DNA of 64,000 bases from Bacillus sp. 491mf (GTDB lineage Bacteria > Bacillota > Bacilli > Bacillales > Bacillaceae_G). The notes below the pieces were generated by a model. That model was not told the DNA's origin. It saw nothing but the letters and a program-made list of their open reading frames with translations, and ran no database searches. Made by a program: the position numbers and the translations under genes. Every line of letters starts with the position of its first letter. The first letter of the stretch is position 1. This document shows positions 18,268-27,338 of this stretch, in pieces. Where the stretch lies: contig NZ_FOLV01000010.1 in assembly GCF_900112415.1 (NCBI RefSeq), positions 1 through 64,000 on the forward strand. Direction: 5' to 3'.

Positions 18268-18948
18268 TTACTTTTCACACAAAACCCCATCCGTTAATCT
18301 TAATATTCTCCTTGCGTGATTAGCAACCGTATTATCATGAGTTATCACAATGATTGTATTCCCCATATCATTCAATCTTTGAAACAACTCTAATATTTCC
18401 TGTCCAGTCGTTGAATCTAATGCTCCTGTCGGTTCATCAGCTAAAAGCAATGTTGGTTTTGTAATTAATGCTCTAGCAATTGCTACTCTTTGTTGTTGTC
18501 CACCAGATAATTCTTTGGGTTTATGATGCGTTCGCTCAGATAAACCAACCAGATGAATCATTTCTTCAGCTTTTTCTTGTGCTTCTTTTCGTTTCATCCC
18601 TCTTACTAAGAGTGGTAAAATAATATTCTGAAGAACTGTATATTGAGGTATTAGATGATAATTTTGAAAAATAAAGCCTATTTCTTGATTCCTTATCGTT
18701 GCCAGCTCTGAATCATCATATGTTCCAATCAATTGATTATTTAATAAGTAGTCTCCACAATCAGCTAAATCCATGCACCCTATAATATTCATCAATGTTG
18801 ATTTTCCAGAACCAGATGCTCCTAATATAGCAATATAATCGCCTTTATAAACATTTAAGTTAATATTATTTAAAACTTTTACTTTTTCTTTCCCAATCTG
18901 ATAACTTTTATTTATTTTTTTTAATTGAATCACATCATTTGTTTTCAA
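18268..18948 (-). CDS. MacB-type ABC ATPase (LolD family)
   Basis: A 226-residue ATPase with GASGSGKST, LSGGQQQRVAIARAL, LLLADEPTGALD and the family-typical IGFIFQNYHLIPQYTVLQNI. It powers the permease encoded upstream in the same operon. The start is a TTG with GGTGG before it. Gene order in transcription is adaptor, permease, lipoprotein, ATPase, with short gaps. Confidence 0.92.
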   Translation of the reverse strand: MKTNDVIQLKKINKSYQIGKEKVKVLNNINLNVYKGDYIAILGASGSGKSTLMNIIGCMDLADCGDYLLNNQLIGTYDDSELATIRNQEIGFIFQNYHLIPQYTVLQNIILPLLVRGMKRKEAQEKAEEMIHLVGLSERTHHKPKELSGGQQQRVAIARALITKPTLLLADEPTGALDSTTGQEILELFQRLNDMGNTIIVITHDNTVANHARRILRLTDGVLCEK

Positions 18949-18966
18949 AAATAGTTACCACCTATC

Positions 18967-19449
18967 TTAATTGATAATCATAATTGTTTTAACTTTTTCT
19001 TTCTTATCAATTTCTACCACAACAATCGCACCTTTTTTTATTGCAGTTAAATTAGCTTCTTTTCCTTGATCAACAACTTCAACACCTGCATCAACCTTAA
19101 GACTCATTTCCTCACCTGTGTAGTCCAATTCTTTTGGAAGATCCTCTATCGATTTTGCTTCACCTGATTTTGCTGCTGGAACCTCTCCCTTATTATTAGG
19201 GTCAGACTTTTCTTCACTTACTTTCTCTTCTTCAATTGGATTTTTTCCTATTTTTAGTTCTAATTCATTACCTACTATCTTAGTAACTTTCCCAAATTTA
19301 ATATCTGTTTTAGCCGATTGCCCCTCTTTTTCAACTGATTGTATTTTATTTGTTGATTGTTCTGTATTATTTTTTTCTGTAATATTCTTACACCCCGTTA
19401 TTAAAAAGAATAAAGAGAATGCACCTACTACATAACCTATTTTTTTCAT
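18967..19449 (-). CDS. Lipoprotein within the pump operon
   Basis: A 160-residue lipoprotein: N-terminal KKIGYVVGAFSLFFLITGCKN ends in the lipobox LITGC. The mature part is charged and low in complexity, with FGKVTKIVGNELELKIGKNP and a C-terminal AIKKGAIVVVEIDKKEKVKT. The pattern suggests a small beta-rich surface protein similar to ones found beside Gram-positive MacAB-like pumps. Its place between permease and ATPase suggests it helps the pump, for example in substrate capture. Confidence 0.75.
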   Translation of the reverse strand: MKKIGYVVGAFSLFFLITGCKNITEKNNTEQSTNKIQSVEKEGQSAKTDIKFGKVTKIVGNELELKIGKNPIEEEKVSEEKSDPNNKGEVPAAKSGEAKSIEDLPKELDYTGEEMSLKVDAGVEVVDQGKEANLTAIKKGAIVVVEIDKKEKVKTIMIIN

Positions 19450-19464
19450 TTGTTTTTCCTACTT

Positions 19465-20664
19465 TCAATTTTTATTTAGAGCCTTAACTGGTGTGAGTTT
19501 TGATGCCTTATAGGCGGGGTAAAACCCAAATACAGTTGCCGTTAAAATAGCAAACCCAATGGCTATTATTTTCCCTTGAAAACTATCGTGTACTGGAATA
19601 CTACTGTTTTTCAAGAATGGTAATAATATGTAACTAAATATTACTCCGAAACTTCCTCCCATTACTCCTATTCCTATTGATTCATATAAAAACAGTTTTA
19701 ATATATCCTGCTGACTCGTTCCAATTGCTTTTAAAATTCCAATCTCTTTCGTTCTCTCATTGACAGATACAAAAAGTACATTCATAATGCCAATGCCACT
19801 GACGATAAATACAATAACTGCCATTGATATCAATAAAACATTCATTGTTTTAGCTGATGACATAGCAGCATCAATTCTACTACCAGCGTCTTCTACTTCA
19901 TACATATTGCTGTCATCAAAGACATAGTTTAAACTACTTTTAATACGCTTCATCGCTGGCTTTATTTTATCTTTACCTGTTGCTAAAGCTACTCCCTGTG
20001 GAATAGACTGATCACCAATTAAATCATTTAAACTTAATGTTTCATAAGGTAAAAATATCGTATCGTCTGGATTAACTCCTTGAAGACCATCAGAAATTTT
20101 CTTTAACACTCCTATAACTTTGTAAGAGTAACCCTTAATAGTAATTTCTTTATCCAATGCTTGTTCTGAAGAACCAAAATATTGAGTTGCCAAATTGTTT
20201 CCTAATACAATACATCTTGTTCCTTCAGTAAAATCAGTTAAAGAAAAGTCGTTTCCTTTTTCTATTTTATAATTTGATACTTCTGAATATCCTTCACTTA
20301 CACCTACGATTGACGTACTTTTTTTCTTACCATTCACTTTTACTTCACTATATAATATTTCTCGTAAATAGATTTTCTTTAATAACGGATTTTCATCCTT
20401 AATTACATCTATTTCTTTCATTCCTAAGCGCTCTTTTTTTTGTTGTTTATCATTATTTAGTGGTGGTTGATAATTTATATAGATTGTTTCAGCTGATAAA
20501 TTTTTGAACTGATCTTCAATTTTCTTTTCACCACCTTGACCAATTGCTATTACCGAAATAATGGTCATAGTTCCTATAACAATTCCTAATGAAGTCAGGA
20601 TGACTTTATATTTATTTTGAATTAAATTCGTTAATATCATCCTAATTAATTCAACAATATTCAT
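19465..20664 (-). CDS. MacB-like ABC permease (FtsX domain)
   Basis: A 399-residue permease: one N-terminal helix (KVILTSLGIVIGTMTIISVI), a large extracellular MacB core domain (about 45-270), then three helices ending PAYKASKLTPVKALNKN. The sequence GIGIMNVLFVSVNERTKEIG LKAIGTS is family-typical. Together with the adaptor and ATPase it forms a mechanotransmission-type efflux complex, commonly for peptides or antibiotics. Starts 4 bases after the adaptor stop. Confidence 0.92.
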   Translation of the reverse strand: MNIVELIRMILTNLIQNKYKVILTSLGIVIGTMTIISVIAIGQGGEKKIEDQFKNLSAETIYINYQPPLNNDKQQKKERLGMKEIDVIKDENPLLKKIYLREILYSEVKVNGKKKSTSIVGVSEGYSEVSNYKIEKGNDFSLTDFTEGTRCIVLGNNLATQYFGSSEQALDKEITIKGYSYKVIGVLKKISDGLQGVNPDDTIFLPYETLSLNDLIGDQSIPQGVALATGKDKIKPAMKRIKSSLNYVFDDSNMYEVEDAGSRIDAAMSSAKTMNVLLISMAVIVFIVSGIGIMNVLFVSVNERTKEIGILKAIGTSQQDILKLFLYESIGIGVMGGSFGVIFSYILLPFLKNSSIPVHDSFQGKIIAIGFAILTATVFGFYPAYKASKLTPVKALNKN

Positions 20665-20668
20665 AGCT

Positions 20669-21499
20669 TCATCCTTTCACAACCGCTATATCGCCCTCTT
20701 TTAATCCTTCTAGTACTTCACTGACACGGCCATCAGAGAAACCTGTTTTTATCTCTATTTGTTTAACTTCTTCTTTTTTATTACGAATTTGAACATACTG
20801 TTTACCATTTTTTATTTGAATCGCTTTATTTGAAATAGTTAACACATCTGTTAAACTCTTTTCAATAAACTTAGCTGAACAAGTCATTCCTGGTAAAAGA
20901 ACTACTTCATTATTATCAAATTGAACTGTTACCTCATATTCAACCCCTTCTTGCCCATCTTTAGGTAAACCATTTATCTCAGTCACTTTACTAGCTATTT
21001 CAGTACTTGAATCCCCAATGAAATTCAATTTAACCTCTTGACCTATTTCGACAGCATTTATATTATCTTGCTTAACTTTTATACGAGCAGATTTTTTGTC
21101 AGAACTTCCAATTGTAACAATTGGCTGTTTATACTGAATTTCTTTTTTGTTTTCAGCCTGAATTTTTGTAACAATACCATTACTTTCTGATAAGATGACA
21201 TTTCCTAAACTATCTCTCAAAATAGGCTGTTCTTTTTTGACGATATCCCCTTCTTTAACAAAAACTTTATCTACCATCATCCAGTATGGTTTTGTATAAG
21301 TTGTTTCATCAAAAAAGACCTTTCCCCCACCGTCAAAATGAGAAGTAATATTCCCCTTACTTACAGGATACTCTCTCCATAATTCAGGTATTTTTTGTTC
21401 CTCTTGTCTCTTTTCATAATAATGATAGAATCCAAAACCACCAATCATGATGAGAAAAGTTGCAAAAAGTAAAAATTTCTTTAGTTTATTTTTTCTCAC
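20669..21499 (-). CDS. Membrane-fusion (MacA-like) adaptor protein
   Basis: A 276-residue adaptor with an N-terminal membrane anchor (FLLFATFLIMIGGFGFYHYY). The barrel-sandwich halves are near VDKVFVKEGDIVKKEQPIL and SNGIVTKI, the beta-barrel near 160-200, and the C-terminal domain ends GLKEGDIAVVKG. The alpha-hairpin is very short, as in Gram-positive adaptors. The start is GTG after GAGAGGGG. It is first in the pump operon, behind a promoter with the CTAAC direct repeat. Confidence 0.88.
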   Translation of the reverse strand: MRKNKLKKFLLFATFLIMIGGFGFYHYYEKRQEEQKIPELWREYPVSKGNITSHFDGGGKVFFDETTYTKPYWMMVDKVFVKEGDIVKKEQPILRDSLGNVILSESNGIVTKIQAENKKEIQYKQPIVTIGSSDKKSARIKVKQDNINAVEIGQEVKLNFIGDSSTEIASKVTEINGLPKDGQEGVEYEVTVQFDNNEVVLLPGMTCSAKFIEKSLTDVLTISNKAIQIKNGKQYVQIRNKKEEVKQIEIKTGFSDGRVSEVLEGLKEGDIAVVKG

Positions 21500-21528
21500 T
21501 ATACTTCCCCTCTCTTTAAGTTAAAAAC

Positions 21529-21561
21529 AGTTTAACAAATTCATTGTTAGATTTTCGTTAG
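21529..21561 (-). promoter_or_regulatory. Pump-operon promoter with response-regulator box
   Basis: In transcription sense the region reads CTAAC-GAAAAT-CTAAC (21546-21561), then 11 bases, then a TAAACT -10-like box. The same spacing appears before the response-regulator gene, so this is a likely activator site. Confidence 0.65.
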
Positions 21562-21570
21562 GTAAAAAAA

Positions 21571-21608
21571 AGAGTAAAATTAGTTGGAATATCAACTAGT
21601 TTTACTCT
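21571..21608 (-). terminator. Terminator after the histidine kinase
   Basis: AGAGTAAAACTAGTTG ... CAACTAATTTTACTCT with one mismatch, then eight T residues. It separates the regulator operon from the pump operon. Confidence 0.8.
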
Positions 21609-22725
21609 TTCTCTGGATTAAATTAATACATGTCAAATTATTTTTATCATTTTTAATGCACCATTCTATTTCATGTCTCTCTAAAATATTTTTTACAATT
21701 GTTAAACCCAAACCTGCGCCAGAATATTCTCTAGACCAAGATGAATCTACCCTGTAAAAAGCATCCGTTAAATGATTAATGTGTTTATTATCAATCGTTT
21801 TTCCTGTATTACAAATTTCAATTTTTAAATCATCATTCTTTAAATAACTTTTAATCCAAATTTTACCGTTCAATTCATTATACTTGTAGGCATTTTCAAT
21901 TAGATTATAAAAAACTCGATATAATAAATCAGGATTTCCAATAATACTACACTCTTCTAAATTTAGAACTAAATTAATCTGGTACTCTTGATACAAAGGT
22001 GATAATTCTTCTATTATTTCTTCTAATAATAAATCTAAGTAGACTTCTTCATTGGTGATTTTTACAAATTGAGTGGTGTTTGCAATAAGCAACAAATCAT
22101 CAACAATTTGACTTAATCGATTGATATTTTTTAATTGTAGAGCATTATTTTTAATCTCTTCTTCCGATTGAGTAGCTATTTCTTTATTTGTCACTTGTAA
22201 ACTTGCTTTCATAATACTCAAAGGCGTTTTTAGTTCATGAGCTGCACTAGCTGCAAATTGTTTTTGTCTAGAAAATGCTTCTTCAATTCGATCTAACATA
22301 TGATTTACACTATCGGTCAGCTTTATTATTTCATCACTCGCATCTTTTTTTTCTAACCGTTCTGATAAATTTGATTCATCTATTTTTTCTATGCCTTTCT
22401 TTAATTCAATAACAGGTTTAATAGCATGTCCAGAAACAATATAAACGAGTCCTGTTCCAATAACGATTGAAAAAAAGCCAAAAATAATACTTCTATAATC
22501 AAAAGTCTGTTTCATTTCAATTTGATCAGTTGTATTTGTGGAAGGTAAAAATTCATTATTTGGTGAAATTGTTTCCATTGCTGGCACAGATTCTTGTGCT
22601 GGCACAATTAATTGCTGACCATTTGAAATCGCAAATACAGTCATTGCAACAGACACAATTGTTAAAATCATTCCTGTCAAAACTGTTATTCTCATTTGAA
22701 GTGATAATCTATTAAATCTCGTCAT
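21592..22725 (-). CDS. Sensor histidine kinase
   Basis: A 377-residue kinase. There are two membrane helices (about 12-32 and 77-97) with a short, roughly 45-residue extracellular loop, a HAMP segment, the phospho-acceptor block AASAAHELKTPLSIM (His near 163), and an ATPase domain with NLIENAYKYN and GAGLGLTIVKNIL. It starts directly after the response-regulator stop. The short loop suggests it may sense at the membrane or through the pump. The last residues overlap the terminator. Confidence 0.92.
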   Translation of the reverse strand: MTRFNRLSLQMRITVLTGMILTIVSVAMTVFAISNGQQLIVPAQESVPAMETISPNNEFLPSTNTTDQIEMKQTFDYRSIIFGFFSIVIGTGLVYIVSGHAIKPVIELKKGIEKIDESNLSERLEKKDASDEIIKLTDSVNHMLDRIEEAFSRQKQFAASAAHELKTPLSIMKASLQVTNKEIATQSEEEIKNNALQLKNINRLSQIVDDLLLIANTTQFVKITNEEVYLDLLLEEIIEELSPLYQEYQINLVLNLEECSIIGNPDLLYRVFYNLIENAYKYNELNGKIWIKSYLKNDDLKIEICNTGKTIDNKHINHLTDAFYRVDSSWSREYSGAGLGLTIVKNILERHEIEWCIKNDKNNLTCINLIQRKSKTS

Positions 22726-23400
22726 CTATTTCTCCTCTTCGATTATATACCCTTGACCTCTTACTGTTTCTATTATTTCTACGTTAAAAACTTCTCGCAT
22801 TTTTTTCTTTAAAACTGATATATGATACCTTAGTGAACTAGAAAAAGGATTAACTTCATCATTCCATACATGATCTATTATTTCTTCTGGACTAATTACT
22901 CTGCCACGATTAAAAACTAAATATTCTATGATTCCAAATTCTTTATTTGTCAATTCTAACTCTTTATCTTTTGTAACAATTTTTTTATTTTTTGTCTGTA
23001 AAGTTAAGTTGAAAAATTGAATATCTAAAGGGATCTGTTTGAATTCTCTATGCAGTAAATTCCTAATTCTAACAGATAGTTCTCCAAAATCAAATGGTTT
23101 AATTAAATAATCATCTGCACCTTGTTCGATACCTTTAACCCTATCTTCAATAGAGACGCGAGCAGATAATATGATTGTCTTTATCATTTCCTGCTGAGTT
23201 CTGATGTGTGCCAATACTTCTAATCCATCCTTTTTGGGTAGATTTAAATCCAACACCACCAAATCATATTGATTTACTTCTATTTGAAAGATAGCATCTT
23301 CACCATCAAATGATTGATCCACAGCATAGCCTTCTAATTCTAAACCTTTAGTTAAAACGTCTGAAAGCATTTTTTCATCTTCTACAATTAATAATCTCAA
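22726..23400 (-). CDS. OmpR-family response regulator
   Basis: Receiver domain (RLLIVEDEKM start, phospho-acceptor Asp in LVVLDLNLPKKDG, conserved Lys in YLIKPF), then a winged-helix DNA-binding domain (FNRGRVISPEEIIDHVW, VRGQGYIIEEE). I start at the TTG at 23400 because GGAGGG stands 6 bases before it; upstream in-frame codons are not expected in the family. Its own promoter and the pump promoter share one direct repeat. Confidence 0.92.
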   Translation of the reverse strand: MRLLIVEDEKMLSDVLTKGLELEGYAVDQSFDGEDAIFQIEVNQYDLVVLDLNLPKKDGLEVLAHIRTQQEMIKTIILSARVSIEDRVKGIEQGADDYLIKPFDFGELSVRIRNLLHREFKQIPLDIQFFNLTLQTKNKKIVTKDKELELTNKEFGIIEYLVFNRGRVISPEEIIDHVWNDEVNPFSSSLRYHISVLKKKMREVFNVEIIETVRGQGYIIEEEK

Positions 23401-23429
23401 GTCTATCCCTCCCACCTCATTATAACAAA

Positions 23430-23455
23430 TAGAATGTTAGTTCTATGTTAGGGAT
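23430..23455 (-). promoter_or_regulatory. Regulator-operon promoter with response-regulator box
   Basis: CTAAC-ATAGAA-CTAAC (23436-23451) is followed after 11 bases by a TATAAT -10 box. The outer half-site touches the internal copy of the transposon end. Confidence 0.7.
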
Positions 23456-23500
23456 CACCTTATCAAAAAAAAGAAAATTGTACGTTACGACACATTTAAG
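23451..23500 (+). repeat. Internal third copy of the transposon end
   Basis: GGGATCACCTTATCAAAAAA..., one substitution and one inserted A relative to the left end. It also shares the next bases TTACGACACATTT. Same orientation as the left end. Confidence 0.75.
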
Positions 23501-23540
23501 TCAATACCCTGTACTCTAAGAGGAGAATAGGTCCAACTAG

Positions 23541-23684
23541 GTGTTGCAAAAATTAACATATATGCAACACTTCTCTTGGGCTTGATTTTTATAGCGTCAC
23601 GACGTTGCATATATTATGTTGCAAATTGAATCCCGAAAATAATACGATATTCGTAGCAAAATAGAAAAATAGATTTATGCAACG
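23541..23684. other. res site with three subsites
   Basis: Three TGCAAC-type inverted sequences precede the resolvase gene: GTGTTGCAAA...TATGCAACAC at 23541-23570, CGTTGCATATATTATGTTGC at about 23603-23622, and TAGCAAA...TTATGCAACG at 23654-23684. Subsites I, II and III of a Tn3-type res have this arrangement. Confidence 0.7.
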
Positions 23685-23698
23685 TTAGGGGCAAAAAA

Positions 23699-24286
23699 AT
23701 GAATTACGCATATATTCGGGTGTCAACTCCGCAACAAGACTATACATTTCAAAAAAACGAAATACTTACATATTGCGAGGCTAACAAAATTGAATTGTTG
23801 GAAGAATGTATTTTTGAAGAAAAACAAAGTGGAAAAAACATGGAGAGAGAACAATTTCAAATTCTTATGCAGCGGCTCAATCCAGGAGATACACTTATTG
23901 TCTATAAACTAGATCGTTTAGGTAGAAATCTTTCTGATATGATCCGTACGCATGAAAAACTGATCAAACATGATATTGGGGTTATTGCTATTAACGATAA
24001 CATTGATACGCGGAAGAAAGATGATATGACTACGAAAGTAATGGTTACAATCTTATCTTTATTTGCTGACATTGAACGAAACTATATACTGGAGCGAACG
24101 CAGGCTGGACGTATGAAGTATGTAGAAAATGGTGGAAAACTGGGGAGAACTCCTAAAATCAATAAGTCTAAAACGGATCTAATACTTGAGTTACTTGATC
24201 AAGGAAAAACGAAACAAGAAATTGCTGATTTTTTAAATGTTGATAGAACTACTATTTATCGAACATTAAAGCGAAATGGTTATTAA
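23699..24286 (+). CDS. tnpR: Tn3-type resolvase (serine recombinase)
   Basis: A 195-residue recombinase, full family length. The N-terminus MNYAYIRVSTPQQDYTFQ carries the nucleophile Ser of RVST. KLDRLGRNLSDM and the helix SLFADIERNYILERTQAG are also present. The C-terminal helix-turn-helix reads KTKQEIADFLNVDRTTIYRT. It would resolve cointegrates at the upstream res site. It reads intact even though the transposase is not. Confidence 0.95.
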   Translation: MNYAYIRVSTPQQDYTFQKNEILTYCEANKIELLEECIFEEKQSGKNMEREQFQILMQRLNPGDTLIVYKLDRLGRNLSDMIRTHEKLIKHDIGVIAINDNIDTRKKDDMTTKVMVTILSLFADIERNYILERTQAGRMKYVENGGKLGRTPKINKSKTDLILELLDQGKTKQEIADFLNVDRTTIYRTLKRNGY

Positions 24287-24514
24287 AATAATTTTGAACA
24301 ACAAGTACTATCTATACTTTTATAGGCTATATTCATTTTTCTATAAAATTTTCAGTTTTACTGAAGGGATGCATCACAACAGCAGGAGCTAAACTATAGA
24401 TATTGGCTCCTCCTATTTGCGAATTATTTGATTATAAATGATATGGTTCTAAAGTTATATAGTACGATAATTAATGATTTTAACGAATACACTTTATGGA
24501 TTTATATTTTTTAT

Positions 24515-24877
24515 TCAGCCTATAAAATCTTGTAACAAATATCCAATTGTCATGATAGCCATTAGCCCATTAACGATAAGAGCTATTACAATTGATAATT
24601 CTGTGGTAGGTGAAAACATAATAACTAGTGAAACAATAGCTGCAAGAAAAGGAATTACTTTTCTTGTTCTTGTTATGCGAAATTTTTTGCTTTTTTTTAG
24701 TTGTGGTAGTATTCTACCGATAATTAACAAGAAAGGAGTGGTAGCCAATATACCTAACCAACCAAGAGGACTTTCAACAAACCAAGGTAAAAATGGCATG
24801 GCTGAAGAAAATATAAATAAGTTCAGTACTAACAGAACTAATTGTATAAGTGATAATCTTATATGTAGTTGTTTCAT
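24515..24877 (-). CDS. Small four-helix membrane protein
   Basis: A 120-residue protein of four hydrophobic segments with a basic loop (LKKSKKFRITRTRKV) in the middle. Not recognised. Start supported by GGAGG 8 bases upstream. It lies inside the transposon next to the resolvase and, in the same orientation, upstream of nothing else but intergenic DNA. A hairpin AGGAGC...GCTCCT lies at about 24381-24405. Possibly an immunity or small transporter subunit; the function is unknown. Confidence 0.65.
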   Translation of the reverse strand: MKQLHIRLSLIQLVLLVLNLFIFSSAMPFLPWFVESPLGWLGILATTPFLLIIGRILPQLKKSKKFRITRTRKVIPFLAAIVSLVIMFSPTTELSIVIALIVNGLMAIMTIGYLLQDFIG

Positions 24878-25103
24878 TTCGTTACACCTCCGATACTATA
24901 CAAATTTAATTATGTTTTATTTTTTAACGGTGGTCACTTTGTACAGTAAAGGATTCTCAAGACTTCATAGCATGTTTTCCCCTCGATTTCTTGCTAATCT
25001 GTCAAGAAAAATCCATCAGTGTTTTCATAATATAGAAATATAGTATACATAGAATAAGGGAATGCAGTACACATCAGCATACAAGCATTCCCTTGTTATT
25101 ATT

Positions 25104-27338
25104 TTACATTTTATGTCCCCACTGGTCAAAGTGATAATCTTTACCGTCGATTTTAAACCAACCGTCTGCATAAAGTGAACCATCTTCTCTAGCACAATAC
25201 CAAAGGTATCCGTATGCAAGAGGCCAAGGTCTATATCCCCCACCAACGTTGAACCATCCTGTTTTAGCTGCCCCATTCTCATCGAAGTAATAATATTTAT
25301 TATCGATAGTTTGCCAGCCCGTTTGTGCTACGCCGTTATTGTCAAAGTGGTATATCTTACCATCTATTTTTTCAAACCCTGCTCGGTTAACTGATCCATC
25401 TTCATGAAAATAATATCTTTTTCCGTCAATGTCTTTATGCGCATTGAACGTAGAATTGAGGCCATTTTCGAAGTAGTATCTTTTACCGTCTATCATTTTC
25501 CAACCGGTATAGGAAGGTCCATCTTCTAAACTATAATATGCTATTGTGTTCGCATTTTTGTTGATTCCTGTTTTCAAAATCGAACCGTCTTTATTAAATG
25601 CTAATATTTTGTTGTCAAACTTAACATTAATAGCACTGTCTATAACTTGTCCATTTAGATTAGAAACCCTCTCAAGCACACCTTTGTCGGAAAAGTGAAG
25701 GATGACATTTTGATCTTCTAGACGTAGTTCACCTTTCTGGACCACAGTACCTCCGAAATGATAAATTTTACCATCAATTTCCCGTAAACCATTTTCAATA
25801 AGTGCTCCAGAATCATCGGAATAGGAACGACCATCATATCCACTCTTGCTCCATACTGATCGTTGCAAAGCGCCAGAATCATCGAAAGTATAAAACTTAC
25901 CCTCAATCCGTCCTACACCAGCTTTATTTCTCGCCGTAGCTAATTCGCCATTAGACGGATCAAAATAATAAGTTTTCCCCTTAATGTCTTGCCAGCCTTT
26001 CAAAAGGGCTCCTTCAGCATCTGCAAAATGATATTTCGAATCTTTGTTTACCCAACTGTTCTTTATCACGTTTCCAGAGGAATCTTTTGCAATCAATTTA
26101 GTAGAATCTTTTTCATCAGCTACAAACTGTGCTCCGTCATACTTATGTTTCTCATTTTCTTTACCCGGATACCACTCTATTAACCAATTATGAATTTCAT
26201 CGTTGCTTTTATCATCGAAACGAATTTCAGAGTCGAAACGCTCGCCAGTACCGAACTTGTAAGTATCCCTATCACCAGCTAAACTTACTCCATTCTTGTT
26301 ATTCAAACGGAACTGAGATGAACCACTTGCATTATTTTCCACCTGAACAAGTTCAAATACTTCATCATCGCCAAGCGAATCGGAATATTGAAGTTCGTTT
26401 CCTTCTTTTCCTGAAAGGTATTTTGAACCTGTTTTTACGATTACTTTATTCGTTCCTTTTTTATAAGGGATAATTTGATAAGGTTTACCATCATTTAGTC
26501 TAATGTATTCCAGTAGCAGACCTGTCTCTATGACGTTAGTACGCTCTGCCAATACATCAGATAATCGATCATAAAAATCTGCACGAGCTTTAGGGTCATT
26601 ATTAACATAGTTGTCAAGGACATCTTTAGATACTGGCTTTGAAGTCAATGTTATCAATCGTTTTTGCTCATCTGATAATTTATTTGCTATCTGATCAAAT
26701 AGGTAATCTGAATTTCTAGCAATCACCGTCCAATCGCCAAAGGAGTCGCCGGAATATTTTTTGTAAAGTGGACCAAGGAATCTTGGGTTTTTACCAGATG
26801 CTTTTTCTACAAATGCATGTTGGCCTTGATTCATCACAACTCCGGTCTTTCCTTCGTCTAATTGTGCTTGTGTAATGTAAAGAAGATCGTGTTCTGAGAC
26901 ATTTGCTGCATTAGGGTTTAAATCTATAATTGCACCTGCTTCAGTAATTTTAAGCTGCTGCCCAGATCTTAGTTGATGAATTTCAATTCTTCCATTTGGA
27001 TAGCGTACTTTAACTGGTTTAAGAAAATTTGAATCACCTTGTGTATGATACATGGAAATATTAAATTCCCCAGATGTAAAACTAGGAGCCTGGTAAGTTT
27101 CGTTTTCTGCATATACATCAATGTGAGTGCCTGGGTCTGGATTCCCTGGGGTTATTCCAAGTGCTTCATAAGTGTTTGCTACAGCACCTAATACAGTAAT
27201 ACCTATATCTAATACCGCACCTATCCCTGCGCTAGCCTTATTTTCTGCAATCGGTGCCATAGAAAAAAGAATTCCCAATGCCGCTGTAGCAGGAATTACC
27301 TTCTTTCCAATTCCATTTGTTTTAAATTTCTTTTTCAT
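25104..27338 (-). CDS. Secreted protein with C-terminal cell-wall-binding repeats
   Basis: A 744-residue secreted protein. The signal peptide (about 1-37) ends near APIAENKASA. An N-terminal region of about 270 residues (YQAPSFTSGEFNISMYHTQG...) is unassigned. A middle part (about 300-390, KVIVKTGSKYLSGKEG...FELVQVEN) resembles a beta-trefoil-like segment. From about 420 to the end there are some dozen choline-binding-type repeats (GW..I.GK.YYF). A surface-attached adhesin or toxin is plausible. It is a cargo gene of the transposon; its start has GAGGAG upstream. Confidence 0.8.
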   Translation of the reverse strand: MKKKFKTNGIGKKVIPATAALGILFSMAPIAENKASAGIGAVLDIGITVLGAVANTYEALGITPGNPDPGTHIDVYAENETYQAPSFTSGEFNISMYHTQGDSNFLKPVKVRYPNGRIEIHQLRSGQQLKITEAGAIIDLNPNAANVSEHDLLYITQAQLDEGKTGVVMNQGQHAFVEKASGKNPRFLGPLYKKYSGDSFGDWTVIARNSDYLFDQIANKLSDEQKRLITLTSKPVSKDVLDNYVNNDPKARADFYDRLSDVLAERTNVIETGLLLEYIRLNDGKPYQIIPYKKGTNKVIVKTGSKYLSGKEGNELQYSDSLGDDEVFELVQVENNASGSSQFRLNNKNGVSLAGDRDTYKFGTGERFDSEIRFDDKSNDEIHNWLIEWYPGKENEKHKYDGAQFVADEKDSTKLIAKDSSGNVIKNSWVNKDSKYHFADAEGALLKGWQDIKGKTYYFDPSNGELATARNKAGVGRIEGKFYTFDDSGALQRSVWSKSGYDGRSYSDDSGALIENGLREIDGKIYHFGGTVVQKGELRLEDQNVILHFSDKGVLERVSNLNGQVIDSAINVKFDNKILAFNKDGSILKTGINKNANTIAYYSLEDGPSYTGWKMIDGKRYYFENGLNSTFNAHKDIDGKRYYFHEDGSVNRAGFEKIDGKIYHFDNNGVAQTGWQTIDNKYYYFDENGAAKTGWFNVGGGYRPWPLAYGYLWYCAREDGSLYADGWFKIDGKDYHFDQWGHKM

